A stretch of DNA of 64,000 bases from the NCBI RefSeq assembly GCF_002811765.1, contig NZ_NPDR01000002.1, positions 62,001 through 126,000 on the forward strand, read 5' to 3'. How positions within the stretch are numbered: position 1 is the stretch's first letter; every line of letters starts with the position of its first letter. Shown here piece by piece: positions 7,063 to 15,177 of the stretch. The notes beneath the pieces are model-generated. The model made no database searches. It was not told where the DNA came from and was given only the letters and a program-made list of their open reading frames with translations. Origin of the DNA: Leptospira saintgironsiae (GTDB lineage: Bacteria; Spirochaetota; Leptospiria; Leptospirales; Leptospiraceae). A program made the position numbers and the translations under genes.

Positions 7063-9285
7063 CTATTTTTTGGAAGGTCTAATCAGATAAATAGGAGAAG
7101 ACCAAGCTCTTTCTTCAACATTTGCCAAACAATCGTCTTTAGGATCGGTCCGATAATCTCCATAACAAGGTTTCACCTTAATACATCTGCCTTGGTTGTC
7201 GTATTCGCATCTTAATTGTCCACCGTTGATTGCTGGAGAAGGTTCTTCTATCGCTCTTACGTAATAAAGTGCATCCCTTCCTAAGGGAGAATATTCAGGA
7301 TCTTGAAATTCCACTTCGCAAGCAGAAGTTCCGGATTTACACACGAATGTTTTCCAAGGATCCTGGATCAGTTTTTGCAATTTTTCACCTGGAAATGACT
7401 GAGGAAGGATGCGTATCACTTCTATTCTTGTAATCTTCTTTCTTTCTGAAGAAGGATGATAACATTCTCCTTTACAAAGTTTTTGTAAACGATCCGTTCC
7501 GATCCCGGAAATACTGGAATCAGGGCAGCCGGGTTTTTGTTTGAATGCGCCCAAAGCACGGACTTTAAAGACAGGATTTTTTGAGAATTCCACTTCAGAA
7601 CCCATAGGTATCGGAGACTTGTCTTTGCCTTCTCCATGATTGAGCAAGTGGAACCAAAGCAGGATCCTATCTCCTGAAGTTGCATATACTTCTCTTCTTT
7701 CTAAGGAGTCCCAGATGGAATCTCTATTTCTTTCTTTGGAATGTACTGCTACTAGTCCCGCGGTAAGAAAGAAGGATGCTTGTCTTTCCGCATCTACCAA
7801 ATCGAATCCAGCTAGACCGGCTGCTTTAAAAGCAACAGAGGAAGACTTAGGTTTTTTGCGATTTCTTGCAGGTTCCATAAGTCCGAAAGGATTTGGTTTT
7901 TCTGGTCCAGCTGATTCTGTTAGACCTTTTCTCCAATATTCCTTATATCCGTTACCCGCTCTTGCAGTATGTGTATCGCTGGAACCTATAAATCCAAAAC
8001 GGAAATTTTTGGGCTGATTCGGATCGTCGAAATTGGTGATCGCCAATGAATATTGTACGGAATTTCCAGGTCTATAATTGAACGCGGGCAAAAAGCAATC
8101 AGGGCATTGACCCGAGTTCCCCCAATCGTCAGGAGTTGCTCCCGGCACAGTTAAAAATCCTGACACTCCTGCTTTTGCATGATGAGATCTGGCAACTATA
8201 GCTCTTTTCTCACATTCTTCCGAAGTTTCCTTTTCTTTGAGGCATCTTTCTCTGATGATCTCTCCCGCTCTCCAACAAGATGGTTCAAAACCTTGGATAG
8301 GATCGTTGCAGATGGCGTTCCCTTCTTCATCAAAACTTACTTCTTGCCAAGGACGATATTCTTCTGAGTTTCCATGTCCTGAATAGATCTCTATAAGTCT
8401 TTGTAAGCGTCCGTCATATTCATTACCTTTTAATTGTTTATCGAAAGTGATACCAGGAGGCGTATAAAATCCCCAAGTGGTTCCATGAGGAATAACTAAA
8501 GAAGGAATAGTCCATTGTTTTAATTTTTCAAAAAGTTCGGAAGGAGTGGCAGCCCATTCAGTACAATCTTTAGGAAGATCCTTTACATTTACACCTTTAG
8601 GACAACGAGGTATTGATAAACGTTCCGTGATAAAATCTGAAAAATCATAATAAGCCTGTCTATTTCCGCCGGGAGAGATGATCTTTAAAAGAGTTCTTTG
8701 TATAAATCCAGGGCCTGCAAGAGCTTCCGCGTTTGCTCCAGCAGCTCCTATCGGACGTGTAGGAACCTTCTCTTCTTCTGTGTCCTTAAATATCACATTC
8801 CTATGGCCGTAATGGTTCTCGACTGTATTGCCTATCTGGGTCCATTCCCAACCTAAAAAAGAAACTAATTCCGGATTATTCGGATCTCCTGCGCTTGCAT
8901 TACATTGACGGATGAGATCTTTTTCTTCCTGCCATTGTTTTGGTGTCATTCCTTCTGCGTGATCCGTTAGGGACCAGAAATCTAAAGAAGAACAATATCT
9001 TGCGAAATCGCATGCGTCTTTAGGAGGATGTGCTCCTTCTCCATTTAACATGGGTAAGCTGATAGCAAATGCATCGGGAGAGAATGTGGTATGGACATGT
9101 AGATCTCCGAAGAGTATCTGTTTATCATATAAAGAAGATCCATTCTTCTTTTCTATTGATGTCTGTTTTTTAGGATCTGGATTTTTGCCGAAAGGATTTA
9201 CGAACTTCTCCGCTTGCAAGGTATAGAATATTAAAAAAAAGGAAATTACTACAAAGGCTACCGAGACAATAAATTTTTTACTCAT
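7063..9285 (-). CDS. DUF3604 family putative metal-dependent hydrolase, exported
   Basis: A 740-residue protein with an N-terminal signal-anchor (MSKKFIVSVAFVVISFFLIF). The body begins with LFGDLHVHTTFSPDAF, followed by LDFWSLTDHAEGM. This H-x-H plus D-H pattern is that of PHP-like metal sites and of the DUF3604 family. Late segments IGSSDTHTARAGNGY and LTAGLVAVHS complete the conserved core. Many cysteines in the C-terminal half suggest disulfides outside the cytoplasm. The start is fixed by AGGAGA five bases before the ATG. It leads an operon with a PPIase and a HupE-like protein. Substrate unknown. Confidence 0.87.
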   Translation of the reverse strand: MSKKFIVSVAFVVISFFLIFYTLQAEKFVNPFGKNPDPKKQTSIEKKNGSSLYDKQILFGDLHVHTTFSPDAFAISLPMLNGEGAHPPKDACDFARYCSSLDFWSLTDHAEGMTPKQWQEEKDLIRQCNASAGDPNNPELVSFLGWEWTQIGNTVENHYGHRNVIFKDTEEEKVPTRPIGAAGANAEALAGPGFIQRTLLKIISPGGNRQAYYDFSDFITERLSIPRCPKGVNVKDLPKDCTEWAATPSELFEKLKQWTIPSLVIPHGTTWGFYTPPGITFDKQLKGNEYDGRLQRLIEIYSGHGNSEEYRPWQEVSFDEEGNAICNDPIQGFEPSCWRAGEIIRERCLKEKETSEECEKRAIVARSHHAKAGVSGFLTVPGATPDDWGNSGQCPDCFLPAFNYRPGNSVQYSLAITNFDDPNQPKNFRFGFIGSSDTHTARAGNGYKEYWRKGLTESAGPEKPNPFGLMEPARNRKKPKSSSVAFKAAGLAGFDLVDAERQASFFLTAGLVAVHSKERNRDSIWDSLERREVYATSGDRILLWFHLLNHGEGKDKSPIPMGSEVEFSKNPVFKVRALGAFKQKPGCPDSSISGIGTDRLQKLCKGECYHPSSERKKITRIEVIRILPQSFPGEKLQKLIQDPWKTFVCKSGTSACEVEFQDPEYSPLGRDALYYVRAIEEPSPAINGGQLRCEYDNQGRCIKVKPCYGDYRTDPKDDCLANVEERAWSSPIYLIRPSKK

Positions 9286-9561
9286 CCATCTCTCCTATAT
9301 TCCGTATCGTGGGATCTTTTTCTGGATAAAATCCCACTGGATTGTACGGAATTTCAAAATTTTAGAAAAAGTTCGATTAATCAATTATATTTCAATATAA
9401 TAATAAATACTTTCGTATATAGAATTTTTATATTGCTATATTTTCTATTAATTCATTTTTATGGAAAAAATTTCAATATAACGAATTTATATTCAGAGAG
9501 AATTCATCACTCAAGTGAGTGAGTTCCTCAAAAATCCAATTCGTTTAATAAAGGAGTGTCT
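9286..9561. promoter_or_regulatory. AT-rich divergent promoter region with short repeats
   Basis: This 276-nt divergent gap between the DUF3604 and FadL-type genes is very AT-rich. It carries a direct repeat TTTCAATATAA at 9390-9400 and 9471-9481, and an inverted repeat tcactc/gagtga at 9507-9522 close to the FadL start. Several TATA-like words fit promoters in both directions, but no single one can be chosen by eye. Confidence 0.5.
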
Positions 9562-10986
9562 GTGAAGAATATATTCGTCAGAGTCCGAAAGAATGCCATT
9601 CTAATGATGATCGCGCCGGCTGTGTTAGCTGCTCCAGTATCGTTAAGCGCCATCGCAAGCAATAGTAGGAATGCGATCAATGCAAGATACGAAGGTCTTG
9701 CCGGAGTGAATACCGGTCTTGGTGGTTCTCCCATAGACGTGGCTTTGAATCCGGCCAATCTTTCCTTAACCAAGGGAAAGAAGGTGGAATTCGGGTTAGG
9801 TGCTACTTTTGCTACGGTCAAATTCCAAGATCGTTTTTTAGATAATGATCCGAACTCAAATTATGAAAATTCCAAAACTAGAAGTACCGGAGGTCCCGCT
9901 CCTTATCTTGCATTAAAACTTCCTGTGACCGAAACGATCGATTACGGATTTGCTGCTTATGTTTACGGGGGAGTGAACGGAGCTGCGGAAAAAATTGATA
10001 GGAATACTCCAGACGGTCAGTCTGTGAATCAATGGTCAGGTTTGAATCTACCCGGAGCTTTGGGTAATGGAAGAAGGATCAAAGAAACTTCTGAAAACCA
10101 AGGTGTGTTTATAAAAGCGGTCAATGGTCTTTCTTGGAAGATCGGAAATCTTTCTTTAGGTGCGAGTTTGGAGCTCAATTATGCAAGGCAGTCCCGCTCT
10201 ATAAAATATTATGATGCCTCGGGTTCTTTCGAGATACCTGGACAAGGGGTTTCCTATGAAAGTAGAAAAAATGCCCTCGCATTTGGAGGAATATTAGGAT
10301 TTAATTATACGTTTACGGATTGGTTTAGATTCGGCTATTCGTACCAGGCTAAGACAAGTTTTCCGTTCGACGGAACTTATACAGTGAATCAGGGCAATCC
10401 GAATTATTATAGATCGACGCCGGTTTCCTATCAATTTAATCTCCCGGAAAAACACAGTATAGGTTTCGCTATCGGACCTGAAAATTTCAAAGTAGGGATA
10501 GATTTTGTTTATTCAAACTATGGATCCTATTTGAAAAATGTTCATCAACATTTGGGAGACTCTTGGTATCCAAGCCCTCAAGGAAAAACTGCAAACGTTA
10601 CTGGGCATTTGAACTACAGGGACCAATGGGCAGCTTTGATCGGATTAGAACATAAAATTTCTCCTGAATGGACCTATCGTTTAGGATACAGTTATAATTC
10701 TCCGATCGTTTCTCCTAACGGCCTGAATGGAGCACAAGGGATCGTATTAACTTTCAATCAAGTAGTTGCCGCAGGTTTCAGCTACGCGACCGGACCTTGG
10801 AGTTTCGATTTCGGACTTAGCTATTTTCTTCCAGGAAAAAAAGTGGATGGTGGAAGAGGAACCGACTGGGCTCTTACTCACGCGATCAACGGGCCTAACG
10901 AAAAGAATTTTGCAGGATATTCCTATAGCACACAAGCGATCAATTCTATTGGGATCAATTTCGGTGCGACCCGTTCTTTTGATTAA
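9562..10986 (+). CDS. OmpP1/FadL-type outer membrane channel
   Basis: A long-chain hydrophobic-substrate outer membrane channel of ~474 residues. GTG 9562 is chosen because AAGGAG (9551-9556) lies five bases upstream; the earlier in-frame GTG at 9556 overlaps that site. A signal peptide (ILMMIAPAVLAAPVSLSAIAS) precedes ARYEGLAGVNTGLGGSPIDVALNPANLSL, the family's typical hatch-domain opening with an NPA motif. Alternating aromatic beta-strands follow and the last residues end in Phe-Asp. The next two genes run in the same direction and include an alkylsulfatase-like enzyme, so uptake of alkyl sulfates or fatty acids is plausible. Confidence 0.88.
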   Translation: MKNIFVRVRKNAILMMIAPAVLAAPVSLSAIASNSRNAINARYEGLAGVNTGLGGSPIDVALNPANLSLTKGKKVEFGLGATFATVKFQDRFLDNDPNSNYENSKTRSTGGPAPYLALKLPVTETIDYGFAAYVYGGVNGAAEKIDRNTPDGQSVNQWSGLNLPGALGNGRRIKETSENQGVFIKAVNGLSWKIGNLSLGASLELNYARQSRSIKYYDASGSFEIPGQGVSYESRKNALAFGGILGFNYTFTDWFRFGYSYQAKTSFPFDGTYTVNQGNPNYYRSTPVSYQFNLPEKHSIGFAIGPENFKVGIDFVYSNYGSYLKNVHQHLGDSWYPSPQGKTANVTGHLNYRDQWAALIGLEHKISPEWTYRLGYSYNSPIVSPNGLNGAQGIVLTFNQVVAAGFSYATGPWSFDFGLSYFLPGKKVDGGRGTDWALTHAINGPNEKNFAGYSYSTQAINSIGINFGATRSFD

Positions 10987-11007
10987 GTTAAGGCGGATCT
11001 TGATCGA

Positions 11008-11601
11008 ATGAAAAAGTTTCTAATACTTCTACTATTCTTTTTTTCTTTTTCGAATGTATTTGCCGCTCCCGAAGATGAACAAGTCCCATCTTCGGGAAGA
11101 TCTCGCTGGGATATTATTTGGAGAAGTGCTGTGATTCCGGGATGGGGACTTCTTCATGCGGGAGAAACAAAGAAGGGAATTTTTGCGTTAAGCACATTTG
11201 CTATTTTTGTAGGTTTGGAAATACAAGGGCATCAGGTCTTGGAACATAGAAAGGAAAAATACGAACAAAGCAAAGATGTTTTGGATGTGTACCTTTTAGG
11301 TTTTAGAGAAAACGCAGATCCTGTTACTCTTGTAACTTTGCAGGGCCAGAAAGAGATCCAACATTTGGAATATGAAAATGCTGCCTATAAATCTCAGGTA
11401 AAATTAGGCTTATTGGTCTTAAAGTATGTAGTACAATTAGGTTTCGCGAACTTTTACGGGATCAAATGGGAAAAGGGAGAAATTGGACAGGGACTTCGTT
11501 TTGACGTGGACAAAGATTATGTTTCCGCTCCATACCAAGGCGCAGTTTCTTCTTCCTCCTTAGCGCAAAGATTTAGTCTAACGTATTCGTTCGTATTTTA
11601 A
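11008..11601 (+). CDS. Exported hypothetical protein (DUF5683-like start)
   Basis: A 197-residue protein with a clear signal peptide (MKKFLILLLFFFSFSNVFAA). The segment SAVIPGWGLLHAGETKKGIFAL resembles the PGWG motif of DUF5683-type small membrane proteins. It includes a hydrophobic stretch (ALSTFAIFVGLEI) and a later one (LGLLVLKYVVQLGFANFYG). It ends in SLTYSFVF, an aromatic C-terminus like an outer membrane strand. It sits between the FadL-type and alkylsulfatase-like genes with gaps of about 20 nt, so it is probably co-transcribed. Function unknown. Confidence 0.72.
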   Translation: MKKFLILLLFFFSFSNVFAAPEDEQVPSSGRSRWDIIWRSAVIPGWGLLHAGETKKGIFALSTFAIFVGLEIQGHQVLEHRKEKYEQSKDVLDVYLLGFRENADPVTLVTLQGQKEIQHLEYENAAYKSQVKLGLLVLKYVVQLGFANFYGIKWEKGEIGQGLRFDVDKDYVSAPYQGAVSSSSLAQRFSLTYSFVF

Positions 11602-11625
11602 ACTTATAGAAAGGGCAAATTGGAT

Positions 11626-13365
11626 ATGAGCCGTAATATTATTAGATCTATTTTATTCTTCTTACTTTTTATTACAGGCTTTCATTGTACTGGTCCCGTT
11701 CTTAAAACGGAGGCTAAAATTTCCGATCCTAAATTGAGCGAGTTCAATAAGGAATTCGAAAAGAAAATTTATGAAGTAACTCCTGGGATCTATTCTGCTG
11801 TAGGATATGGGATTGCTAACTCCATTCTGATAATTGGTAAAGATGGACTGATCATAGTGGATACCATGGATGATCGAAAAGCGGGCGAAGAGGTCTTCTC
11901 CGAATTTAGAAAAATTTCCTCTCTTCCTGTGAAAGCGATCGTGTATACACATAGTCATCCGGATCATATTTTTGGTTCGGGTGCTTTCGCTAAGGATTCT
12001 AATCCAGAGATCTATGCCCATGAAAGTTTAAGATCTAATGTGGAACGTTTGGCCAGCGAAACTGCTCCGATCATCAGCCAAAGAAGTGCAAGAATGTTCG
12101 GAAATTTTCTGAAAGCGGAAGAACTGATCAATGCGGGGATTGGTCCTTTTCTGGGATACACGGAGGAAAGTAGGGCAGACTATATTCCTCCTACAAAAAC
12201 TTTCAAGGATAGACTTTCGATCAACGTGGCGGGAGTTTCTCTGGAATTGATCCATGCTCCCGGAGAGACAGATGATCAGATCTATGTTTTGGTCCCGGGA
12301 AAGAAGACGATACTTACCGGAGATAATTTTTACAAAGCGTTTCCAAACCTATATACGATAAGGGGAACATGGTTTCGTAATTTAAAAAATTGGTATAGAT
12401 CCTTAGATATTATTCGAGAGATAGGACCTGAATTTTTAGTGCCGAGTCATGGTCGTCCCTTAGCAGGAGTAAAAATAATCTATGAAACGGTTACCGATTA
12501 CAGGGATGCGATCCAATTTGTTCATGACCAATCCTTGAGAGGGATGAATGGCGGGCTTAATCCGGAAGATTTGGTAGAATATGTAAAATTGCCTTCTCAT
12601 TTGGCAAAGTCTCCTTACCTCCAGGAAATTTACGGAAAAGTTTCCTGGTCTGTAAGATCTTCCTTTAACGGGAATTTAGGATGGTTTAGCGGAGATCCGG
12701 CGGATCTTCATCCATTGACTAAGGAAAAATCTGCCGAACTGATAGCAAATCTGGCAGGAGGTGCAGATTCTTTATTAAAATTCTCTAAAGAATACTATGC
12801 CAAAGGTAAATACCAAGAGGCTCTTCAATTGACAGGACATATCTTAAGATTGGATCCTAAAAATAAGGAGGCTATAGAGATACGGATCTCCTCTTTGGAC
12901 CGTTTGGGAGAAAAAGAAGAAAATGCGAATGCCAGGCATTATTATCTGACAGAAGCCTTGGAAGTAAGGGAAAAATTCGTGGCCAGACTTCCAATCAAGC
13001 CTAGTGCAGAACTTTTGAAAAAATATTCAGTTTATGTAATATTATCTTCTTTCGTGGCTAATTTAGATCCGAAAGCAAGCGCTGATCTGGATCAAAAAGT
13101 AGGGCTTCAGTTTACTGATACCGGAGAAGAATATACAATCCATATCCGTAGAGGTGTAGCGGAACTGAAACAAAGAATGGATAAGGATCTGGATATTCAG
13201 GTTCAATTGGATTCATTGGAATGGAAGAAATTACTTTCTAAAACTAAAACCCCTTTAACTGTTTTGCCTGAATTCAGTTATAAAAAGGGAAATCTGATCC
13301 AATTTGTTAAATTCCTGAAAAACTTTTCTCCTTTGGAACCAAAACTTCTTTTTGAAAAGCCTTAA
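11626..13365 (+). CDS. SdsA1-like alkylsulfatase lipoprotein (metallo-beta-lactamase fold)
   Basis: Predicted to hydrolyse alkyl sulfate esters. The metal motif is THSHPDH (His109, His111, Asp113, His114 counted from ATG 11626). TGDNFYKAFPNLYTIRG plus FRNLKNWY is the signature region of the SDS-hydrolase family, and VPSHGRP gives a later metal ligand. LGWFSGDPADLHPL opens the helical dimerisation domain, and the last ~120 residues look like the SCP2-like C-terminal domain. FITGFHC gives a lipobox at Cys21, so it is probably membrane-anchored. TTG 11620 is an alternative start with tighter Shine-Dalgarno spacing. It ends in a TTAA shared with the convergent TetR gene. Confidence 0.85.
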   Translation: MSRNIIRSILFFLLFITGFHCTGPVLKTEAKISDPKLSEFNKEFEKKIYEVTPGIYSAVGYGIANSILIIGKDGLIIVDTMDDRKAGEEVFSEFRKISSLPVKAIVYTHSHPDHIFGSGAFAKDSNPEIYAHESLRSNVERLASETAPIISQRSARMFGNFLKAEELINAGIGPFLGYTEESRADYIPPTKTFKDRLSINVAGVSLELIHAPGETDDQIYVLVPGKKTILTGDNFYKAFPNLYTIRGTWFRNLKNWYRSLDIIREIGPEFLVPSHGRPLAGVKIIYETVTDYRDAIQFVHDQSLRGMNGGLNPEDLVEYVKLPSHLAKSPYLQEIYGKVSWSVRSSFNGNLGWFSGDPADLHPLTKEKSAELIANLAGGADSLLKFSKEYYAKGKYQEALQLTGHILRLDPKNKEAIEIRISSLDRLGEKEENANARHYYLTEALEVREKFVARLPIKPSAELLKKYSVYVILSSFVANLDPKASADLDQKVGLQFTDTGEEYTIHIRRGVAELKQRMDKDLDIQVQLDSLEWKKLLSKTKTPLTVLPEFSYKKGNLIQFVKFLKNFSPLEPKLLFEKP

Positions 13366-14000
13366 GAGTTCATTCCTTTCCAAAGCCAATCAAATGATTC
13401 GGAAAGAGTTTGATCCAATTCTCCTTCTAAAAGCCAAAGATTTTTGTTTAAAAATGCTTCTTTCACTTCTTTGGGAGGGTTATGATGCTGCCAAAGCATC
13501 AGACCTAAAAAATAAAAACGTAATATAAATTTTCTGGCATTCGCGATCGTGAGCCCAGTTTCTCTGGAAAGCCAGATCCTTGCTAATTCGTCCATTCCGT
13601 CAGAAGTATTCTTTTTGAATTCATACAAAAAGTCTTGGTCTACATTACTTTCTAAAATTCCCGGAATGATAAGCCCCACGAACATAAAAATTTCATTTTC
13701 GGAAAACTGACGAATGATCTTTTCTTTTAACTTGGCTAAAGAATATTCAGGTCCTTGTAGTAATACTGCCATATCCTTAAAGAAGTATTCAGTTTCTTGT
13801 AGATGCAGTGTGAGAAAAATTTCTTCTCTAGTTTTGAAATAGAAATAGATCACACCCTTGGTGACTCCTGCGGCTTCTGCAATCTCCTGGGTGCTGGGAA
13901 GAGGATGTTTTTGTTTTACCAGAAGTTCCCGCAAGGCAGCCACAATGGACTGCTTGCGGATTTCTTTTTCTTCCGGCTTTCGGGCTCTTTTTTTATCCAC
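13362..14000 (-). CDS. TetR-family transcriptional regulator
   Basis: The N-terminal DNA-binding domain reads EIRKQSIVAALRELL and TQEIAEAAGVTKGVIYFYFKTREEIF, the classical TetR helix-turn-helix. The C-terminal ~140 residues form an all-helical ligand domain. The frame stays open far upstream into the SDR gene, but that part reads as an antisense-like shadow. GTG 14000, 11 nt after the SDR stop codon, gives 212 residues and the proper family length. TTG 14039 is an alternative with an aagag upstream. Its position behind the SDR gene and against the alkylsulfatase gene suggests control of one or both. Confidence 0.85.
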   Translation of the reverse strand: MDKKRARKPEEKEIRKQSIVAALRELLVKQKHPLPSTQEIAEAAGVTKGVIYFYFKTREEIFLTLHLQETEYFFKDMAVLLQGPEYSLAKLKEKIIRQFSENEIFMFVGLIIPGILESNVDQDFLYEFKKNTSDGMDELARIWLSRETGLTIANARKFILRFYFLGLMLWQHHNPPKEVKEAFLNKNLWLLEGELDQTLSESFDWLWKGMNS

Positions 14001-14010
14001 TCTCAGGAAA

Positions 14011-15012
14011 CTATACGGCAGCGGACAACATCCAGTCAACCGTCTCTTGTAGTGATTTTTTGACAGGCATAGGTTTCCATTGGAATTCTGTAGCCAATCG
14101 ATCCGAGTTGTATTCTTGTTTTCTTTGCAGATAATCTTGCACAATTTCAGAATTGATTTGTCTGTCCAAACCGGTGACCGCGTGTTTAAACGCATCCAGA
14201 TAAGGCATGACTCGAACGATAAAAGAGGGAAGTTCCTTGCCGGTTGTTTTTGCTTTAGGATGGATCTCTTTTACTAATTTGCAAACTTGAGAAACGGAAA
14301 GAGTTTCACCGGTTGCGATATATCTTCCTTGTGCAGCAGGATTTTCGTAAGCTAAGATATGTGCCATCGCAACATCTCTTACATCCACATAAGAAAAAGT
14401 CATCTTAGGTGCGAAAGGAAGTTGCCCTTTCAGAATATCCTGAATGAGTTTCAAAGAAGAAGTAGGTTGGGTGAACTGAGGACCTAAAATAGTTCCAGGA
14501 AGAACAGTTACCAGATTCAAACCTAATTTTTTAGAAATTTCCCAAGCCAATTTTTCGGATTGGGTTTTAGAAATCGCGTAAGGTTCTTTCGCAGAATCAT
14601 TCCAAGTAGATTCGTTCAGAGGAGATTCTCCTTCTGCAATTGTTCCTACAGCAGCGATGCTGGAGGTATATACTACTTTTTTGATCCCAGACTTATGCGC
14701 TTCTTCCAAAACGTTTCTGGTTCCGTTGATATTCGGTTCTACAACTTCTTTCTGAGGATCTTTAGCTGTCAGATTGAATGCTGCAGCCACTTGAAAAAGG
14801 CCATCCTGACCTTGAAGTGCCTTGCGAAGAGATTCCCTATCTCCCAAATCCGCGGAGACCAATTTCACTCCCAGCTTTTTCAGGTTAGCGGTTTTCTTTG
14901 CATCATTCGCATCTCTAACCGCCGCCGTTACCTCATAACCTCTTTCTTGTAGAAGTTTTACCAAAGAAAAACCCAGGTGCCCGCTTGCACCAGTTACCAA
15001 TACTTTTTGCAT
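14011..15012 (-). CDS. Extended SDR, NAD(P)-dependent epimerase/reductase
   Basis: A 333-residue extended short-chain dehydrogenase. The Rossmann motif VTGASGHLG is at residues 6-14. VYTSSIAAVG supplies the catalytic Ser region and YAISKTQSEK the Tyr-x-x-x-Lys pair. It resembles dihydroflavonol-4-reductase-like and HpnA-like enzymes, but the substrate cannot be told. The start is fixed by taGGAa six bases before the ATG. The TetR gene follows within 11 nt, so the two probably form an autoregulated operon. Confidence 0.85.
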   Translation of the reverse strand: MQKVLVTGASGHLGFSLVKLLQERGYEVTAAVRDANDAKKTANLKKLGVKLVSADLGDRESLRKALQGQDGLFQVAAAFNLTAKDPQKEVVEPNINGTRNVLEEAHKSGIKKVVYTSSIAAVGTIAEGESPLNESTWNDSAKEPYAISKTQSEKLAWEISKKLGLNLVTVLPGTILGPQFTQPTSSLKLIQDILKGQLPFAPKMTFSYVDVRDVAMAHILAYENPAAQGRYIATGETLSVSQVCKLVKEIHPKAKTTGKELPSFIVRVMPYLDAFKHAVTGLDRQINSEIVQDYLQRKQEYNSDRLATEFQWKPMPVKKSLQETVDWMLSAAV

Positions 15013-15040
15013 GAGTTCCTACCTCGTTTATTAATATACC

Positions 15041-15072
15041 ATTGGACTATAAATAATATACTAATAGTCAAT
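15041..15072. promoter_or_regulatory. Inverted repeat upstream of the SDR-TetR pair
   Basis: attggactat (15041-15050) and atagtcaat (15064-15072) form an inverted repeat, complete except for one missing base, 29-60 bp upstream of the SDR start. The minus-strand sequence also carries a TTGACT that could serve as a -35 element. This is where a TetR operator would be expected, so it is a candidate operator. The assignment is inferred from position and symmetry only. Confidence 0.4.
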
Positions 15073-15177
15073 TATTTTTTATAAAAAGACCGCCGAATAG
15101 GAATTTGGAGAAAATTCGAAAACGAGTTTTTACTGTCATTTTGGCGTATTTATATAGAATGAAATGGATGAAGCTTA

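Noticed and set aside
7640..8017. Plus-strand ORF of 125 codons inside the DUF3604 gene
   Set aside because: Antisense shadow of a well-supported coding sequence.
14001..14195. Upstream extension of the TetR reading frame
   Set aside because: It lies inside the SDR coding region in another frame and adds a non-family N-terminus; GTG 14000 gives the normal length.
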